Assembly: GCA_964501365.1 (NCBI GenBank)
Contig: CAZCST010000017.1
Span: 33,592 to 97,591 of the forward strand
DNA: 64,000 bases
Direction: 5' to 3'
Source: CAZAMB01 sp964501365
Lineage (GTDB): Bacteria > Planctomycetota > Phycisphaerae > UBA1845
Part shown: one piece after another, positions 60,639 through 64,000 of the stretch
Layout of the letters: every line of letters starts with the position of its first letter
Position numbering within the stretch: position 1 is the stretch's first letter
The notes under the pieces: generated by a model
Told to the model about the DNA's origin: nothing
Database searches by the model: none
What the model saw: only the letters and a program-made list of their open reading frames with translations
Made by a program: the position numbers and the translations under genes

Positions 60639-63600
60639 ATGTACGCGCAATGCCAGAAGCCCCGTGAGCAGAAGTCCCAAAAGGAATCGTGGATTTGGGC
60701 AGGATCGGCCAATTTGCGGTTGATCACGCTGATCTGCCTGATGCACTCTGGGACGGCGCACGCGCAAAACGAGGTCATTTCGCGGGCCTGGACGGTCGAG
60801 AATGTCGTTGAGCCGACGTTCATTGAAGCCATCTCTCGGGCGCAAACCGTCGAAAACGTCTTGCAGCCGACCTTCGACGAGGCGCTTTCCCGCGCCGTGA
60901 CAGGGTGCAACATCGGTATCTTTGCAGACGCGGACGGCGATACGGTGCATGATTGCCTTGATATCTGCCCAGGCGGCAACGATCTGGTGGATAATAACAA
61001 CAACGAAATCCCCGACGCGTGCGAATACGGTTCATGCTGCTTCATGAACGGCAGCTTTCCCGCATGTTTCAATAGTAACAAGCTAGAGTGTGAAAGCCCA
61101 CCCTTCAATGGCGTCTATGGAGGCCAGGGATCCATCTGCGATCAAAACGTGGCCATCATTCGCGAACCCAGCGGCGCCGTCTTCATTCACATTGTCGGGC
61201 CGCCTGCCGACTGCGAACCGGAAACTTCCCCAACATGTCAGGGATCGCCGCCCACCACGTTCACTGACGCATGGAAAACCAGTGGCGTCCTTACACACAG
61301 CTTTGATCCGGCCAACGGAGGAACACCGATCCCATCAGGTTTTTTCGGCGTGGGATCCGATATGTACGCGGGTTCCATTCAACTCCAGGGCGTGCCGCTG
61401 AATGATCCCGCCTACCCCGGAGCGGATACGCTGATCCGCCGGCATGGAGAGCCATTTGATCTCTGTGCATCGGGAACGTATCCCATGCAGGGCGACCCTG
61501 TGCCCATCGAAATCGTCGCGCTGAGCCTGGCCAACCCAACCTCGGCGCCGATCACCATTACCTACAATGGCGGCAATAACCCCGAACTGTGGGACGTAAC
61601 CGTCATGGTAGGCGGTGAAGCCCCCATGGGCTTCCTGACGGCCACCAAGGAGCATTGCAACGGTGGAACGTATACCTCCGTGCTCAATGTTTTGCCGCAA
61701 TTTACTTTTCGCCGCCGAAGCAATGGTGCGCTTCGCGGACTGATTCCACCGACGCACATGACCTTTACCCAAACCGAGCCTGCACCATGGGTGCATGACG
61801 TCAATCCTATTTATGACGCTTCGCTCGATCCCTGTTCACACTTTCATGCCGGGTTTGAGAACCAGTACAGCCCCCTGGTGTGCGGAGTCGATGCCGATGG
61901 CGACGGCATTCGAGCTGAATGCGACAACTGTCCGGGGGTTTCCAACGTGGATCAATCGGACACGGATGGCGATGGAGTCGGCGATGCCTGCGATAACTGC
62001 CCCGCGATCGCCAATGCAAACCAGACCGACTTGGACGGGGACACGTTCGGTGACGATTGCGATAACTGTCCGACCATCGCCAACCAGTCCCAGGCCGACA
62101 GCGACGGCGATGGCCTTGGCAATGCATGTGATAACTGCCCCCTGATAGTCAATGCCAATCAAGCGGACACCGACGGCGACCATGTGGGCAACGCCTGCGA
62201 CAATTGCCCGCTGGTGGCCAATGCCAATCAAGCCGACAGCGACGGAGATCAGATCGGCAATGTCTGCGATAACTGCCCCAATGTGGTCAATCCGAATCAA
62301 GTTAATTCAGACACGGACACGTTTGGCGATGCGTGCGACAACTGCCCGTTTGTGGCAAACGCCAGTCAGGCTGACGCGGATGGCGATGGTATTGGCACCG
62401 CTTGTGACAATTGTCCAAGTGTGGCCAATCCGAATCAAGTCAATTCGGACACAGACACCCTGGGAGATGCCTGCGACAACTGTCCAAGTGTGTCGAATTC
62501 GAATCAAGCCAACTCAGACGGCGACACCTTTGGAAACGCGTGCGACAATTGCCCGACCGTGACAAACCAAAGCCAGGCCGACGACGATGGAGACTCTCTG
62601 GGGAATGCATGTGATAACTGCCCGACGGTATCGAATGTGGACCAAAGTAACTCCGATTCCGACAGTCTGGGCGACGCTTGTGACAACTGCCCGCTTGTGG
62701 CCAATGCCAATCAGGCGGACAGCGATGGCGATGATGTCGGCGATGGCTGCGACAACTGTATTACAGTCGCAAATCCGAATCAGGACGATGCCGATGACGA
62801 CACCATCGGCGACGCGTGCGATGTCTGTCCGACGGATCCGCTGAACGATCCCGATAACGACACGGTCTGTAACAGTTCGGACAATTGTCCCACGGCCGTC
62901 AATCCCGACCAAGAAGATTGGGATGAAGATGGCCTTGGAGATTACTGCGATCCGCCCGAAGCTGCTTTGGCTGACCCTCTTGGGGAAAAGGTTCGCTTCA
63001 TCTCCTTTGCCGTGCCGCCTTCTTCAACGACTGGCCCCGACGCTCCAACGGCATTGCGCGTCCGTCTTGTATCGCTTCACCATGTTAATCCGCCCTACGC
63101 CGGTGGACCGTCGATTCCCTTCTCGTCCTTCGAGGGGCAGATTCGATGGGTTGGGCCACCAGTTTCCTATGTCGAATCTACTTCGGTGCCAGTCCAGTTC
63201 TTCGCTGCGTCCCTGCAATGTGATCCATACTACCGCGACTGGGCCAGCGTCGGCCTGCTGCATGTCACCGGATCCGCGATCACTCCAAGCTCCATCTTTG
63301 CGGTGGAAAATGTTTCGGATATCTGTGCGGGTTCTGAAGACACATGTATAGCCGTATCACCTTCAGTGACTGTTGGTACTCGCCGCTGGGGCGACGTGGA
63401 ACTTCCCTACAATCCGCCGGCAACCAGCACGCAGCCGGATCTCGGTGACGTTGCCTCCCTGGTCAACAAGTTCAAGAGCGCGCCAGGAGCGCCGATCAAG
63501 GCGCGGGCGATGCTGGCCGGGGACGATGCGTTTGGGAATATCTCGCCGGCCACGATGACGCTGGACTTCAGCTTCACGCACATCGCCGCCTGTGTCGATG

Positions 63601-63647
63601 CGTTCAAAGGCAAAACGTATCCGCATACGATTCAGGCGTGCCCCTAA
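60639..63647 (+). CDS. Large secreted protein with thrombospondin type-3 repeats
   Basis: ATG 60639 follows AGGAGAG and gives 1002 residues. After a signal peptide (RLITLICLMHSGTAHAQ) come three short repeats of the form ISRAxTVENVxxPTF (about residues 46-90) and a Cys-containing globular region (about 100-415). Next are about 14 thrombospondin type-3 repeats (about 420-775), 23 residues each, on the pattern CDNCPxxxNxxQxDxDGDxxG, whose Asp-rich loops bind calcium. The C-terminal domain (about 790-1002) matches the end of the protein at 23740-25071 and ends in QACP. It is probably a large cell-surface or matrix protein. Confidence 0.85.
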   Translation: MYAQCQKPREQKSQKESWIWAGSANLRLITLICLMHSGTAHAQNEVISRAWTVENVVEPTFIEAISRAQTVENVLQPTFDEALSRAVTGCNIGIFADADGDTVHDCLDICPGGNDLVDNNNNEIPDACEYGSCCFMNGSFPACFNSNKLECESPPFNGVYGGQGSICDQNVAIIREPSGAVFIHIVGPPADCEPETSPTCQGSPPTTFTDAWKTSGVLTHSFDPANGGTPIPSGFFGVGSDMYAGSIQLQGVPLNDPAYPGADTLIRRHGEPFDLCASGTYPMQGDPVPIEIVALSLANPTSAPITITYNGGNNPELWDVTVMVGGEAPMGFLTATKEHCNGGTYTSVLNVLPQFTFRRRSNGALRGLIPPTHMTFTQTEPAPWVHDVNPIYDASLDPCSHFHAGFENQYSPLVCGVDADGDGIRAECDNCPGVSNVDQSDTDGDGVGDACDNCPAIANANQTDLDGDTFGDDCDNCPTIANQSQADSDGDGLGNACDNCPLIVNANQADTDGDHVGNACDNCPLVANANQADSDGDQIGNVCDNCPNVVNPNQVNSDTDTFGDACDNCPFVANASQADADGDGIGTACDNCPSVANPNQVNSDTDTLGDACDNCPSVSNSNQANSDGDTFGNACDNCPTVTNQSQADDDGDSLGNACDNCPTVSNVDQSNSDSDSLGDACDNCPLVANANQADSDGDDVGDGCDNCITVANPNQDDADDDTIGDACDVCPTDPLNDPDNDTVCNSSDNCPTAVNPDQEDWDEDGLGDYCDPPEAALADPLGEKVRFISFAVPPSSTTGPDAPTALRVRLVSLHHVNPPYAGGPSIPFSSFEGQIRWVGPPVSYVESTSVPVQFFAASLQCDPYYRDWASVGLLHVTGSAITPSSIFAVENVSDICAGSEDTCIAVSPSVTVGTRRWGDVELPYNPPATSTQPDLGDVASLVNKFKSAPGAPIKARAMLAGDDAFGNISPATMTLDFSFTHIAACVDAFKGKTYPHTIQACP
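61893..62955 (+). repeat. Tandem array of 69-bp units coding TSP3 repeats
   Basis: About 14-15 copies of a 69-bp unit (TGCGACAACTGTCC followed by AATGCCAATCA-like words). Adjacent units are diverged to different degrees, so homogenisation by recombination is partial. They are coding repeats, not a CRISPR array: there is no constant spacer and the frame is open throughout. Confidence 0.9.
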
Positions 63648-63682
63648 TCGCCGGCAATACCCAACTCACGGGAGCAGAAAAC

Positions 63683-64000
63683 ATGAAGAACATGAATTCG
63701 CTAACGCGCGGAATTCGCAAGCCATTTATTTTGTCGCTGGTGGGACTTTCGGCTGAATTCGCTTCCAGACCGCACGACGCCGGGCGACATCCGGACGGTC
63801 TTGCTCGGCGGCATGGATCGTCTTTTTTTAAAAGAGAGTCCCAGTCGCTTGAGCGCCAGCCCCACCGCCGACTCGCAGCAATCGGCACCCAGAATGGCAT
63901 GCAATTCACGGGTCGTGGCGTCCGGCCGCTGTGCAACCAGTTCGGCCAACCGGCGCAGATCAATCTTGATGACCGTGGCTCCTCCCCGAGGCCGGGGCGA
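63683..64000 (+). pseudogene. Signal-peptide ORF interrupted by an IS630-family fragment (runs off the window)
   Basis: After GGGAGCAG, ATG 63683 opens a frame reading MKNMNSLTRGIRKPFILSLV and GLSA, a signal peptide like those of its secreted neighbours. The frame then continues through DNA whose other strand encodes an IS630-type transposase, so the codons after about residue 20 are antisense to that transposase. The gene has probably lost its mature part. It lies 36 bp after the TSP3 gene, likely in the same transcript. Confidence 0.55.
63726..64000 (-). mobile_element. Partial IS630-family transposase (N-terminal part), with a frameshift
   Basis: Minus-strand reading from the right edge gives IKIDLRRLAELVAQRPDATT, then ESAVGLALKRLGLSFKK, the HTH part of IS630 transposases. 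At an A7 run (63823-63829) the sense moves to KTIHAAEQDRPDVARRRAVW and ends in a stop at 63726. The family sequence LSFKKKTLHAAEQDRPDVA would need eight A. The catalytic DDE domain is absent. The element extends beyond the window. Confidence 0.7.

Noticed and set aside
61893..62955. A CRISPR-like repeat array
   Set aside because: The 69-bp units are translated in one open frame into thrombospondin-3 repeats; there are no unrelated spacers and no cas genes.

Overview
The window looks like chromosome of a planctomycete-type bacterium, probably near the Phycisphaerae; this is inference from gene content, with no rRNA or marker tree. The signs are: zinc-ribbon proteins ending in a CxKCGYxLxGN..CPECG tail; PQQ-propeller proteins opening with DWPQWRGPNRDG; secreted proteins with dockerin-like or thrombospondin-3 tails; a membrane Ser/Thr kinase next to a TIGR02999-like ECF sigma factor; an McsAB pair; and a fliM gene. 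GC is moderately high and genes are dense, with short repeat-rich gaps.

Layout. 0-7 kb: fliM, aroA and a 2-oxoacid:ferredoxin oxidoreductase pair (minus strand), then a cysteine/cystathionine synthase with CBS domains. 7-14 kb: an OmpA-like lipoprotein, a LapA-like membrane protein, a prepilin peptidase with a large insertion, mcsB-mcsA, a 6-pyruvoyl-tetrahydropterin synthase homologue and a YWTD-propeller protein. 14-26 kb: MmgE/PrpD protein with a histone-like tail, DUF3604 lipoprotein, glgB, SpoIIE-type phosphatase, DtxR/MntR-type regulator, PQQ-like propeller, a secreted protein with an unassigned C-terminal domain, and a GH3-family enzyme. 26-32 kb: an unstable stretch with three zinc-ribbon paralogues (one dead), a REP-flanked remnant of a RAYT/IS200-like transposase, lepA, a HicBA pair whose toxin has an early stop, and an M42-type peptidase. 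32-39 kb: class II ribonucleotide reductase, a candidate structured RNA, then rpsP-trmD-rplS-yraN facing mgtC. 38-49 kb: mqnE, purA with a leader terminator, glnA, a PAS-GAF histidine kinase, a UbiD decarboxylase, a GHL10-type lipoprotein, a ROK kinase and tRNA-Pro. 49-55 kb: DJ-1-like protein, alkaline phosphatase, RidA-like protein, thioredoxin-NHL protein, dockerin-like secreted protein, tRNA-Asn. 55-64 kb: kinase-TPR-LamG receptor with ECF sigma factor, then a Gly-rich secreted protein, a thrombospondin-3 surface protein, and a signal-peptide ORF broken by an IS630-family fragment.

How the genes fit together. MqnE and the UbiD protein suggest menaquinone made by the futalosine route. The oxidoreductase suggests ferredoxin-linked 2-oxoacid metabolism. 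The last 9 kb reads as a cell-surface module: a receptor kinase with an outward LamG domain, a sigma factor, and large calcium-binding secreted proteins. The most unusual features are noncoding or semi-coding: repeats captured in frame inside two enzymes, a REP/transposase remnant, a well-delimited unknown RNA, a purA leader terminator, and a C-terminal domain of about 220 residues shared by two secreted proteins 37 kb apart.
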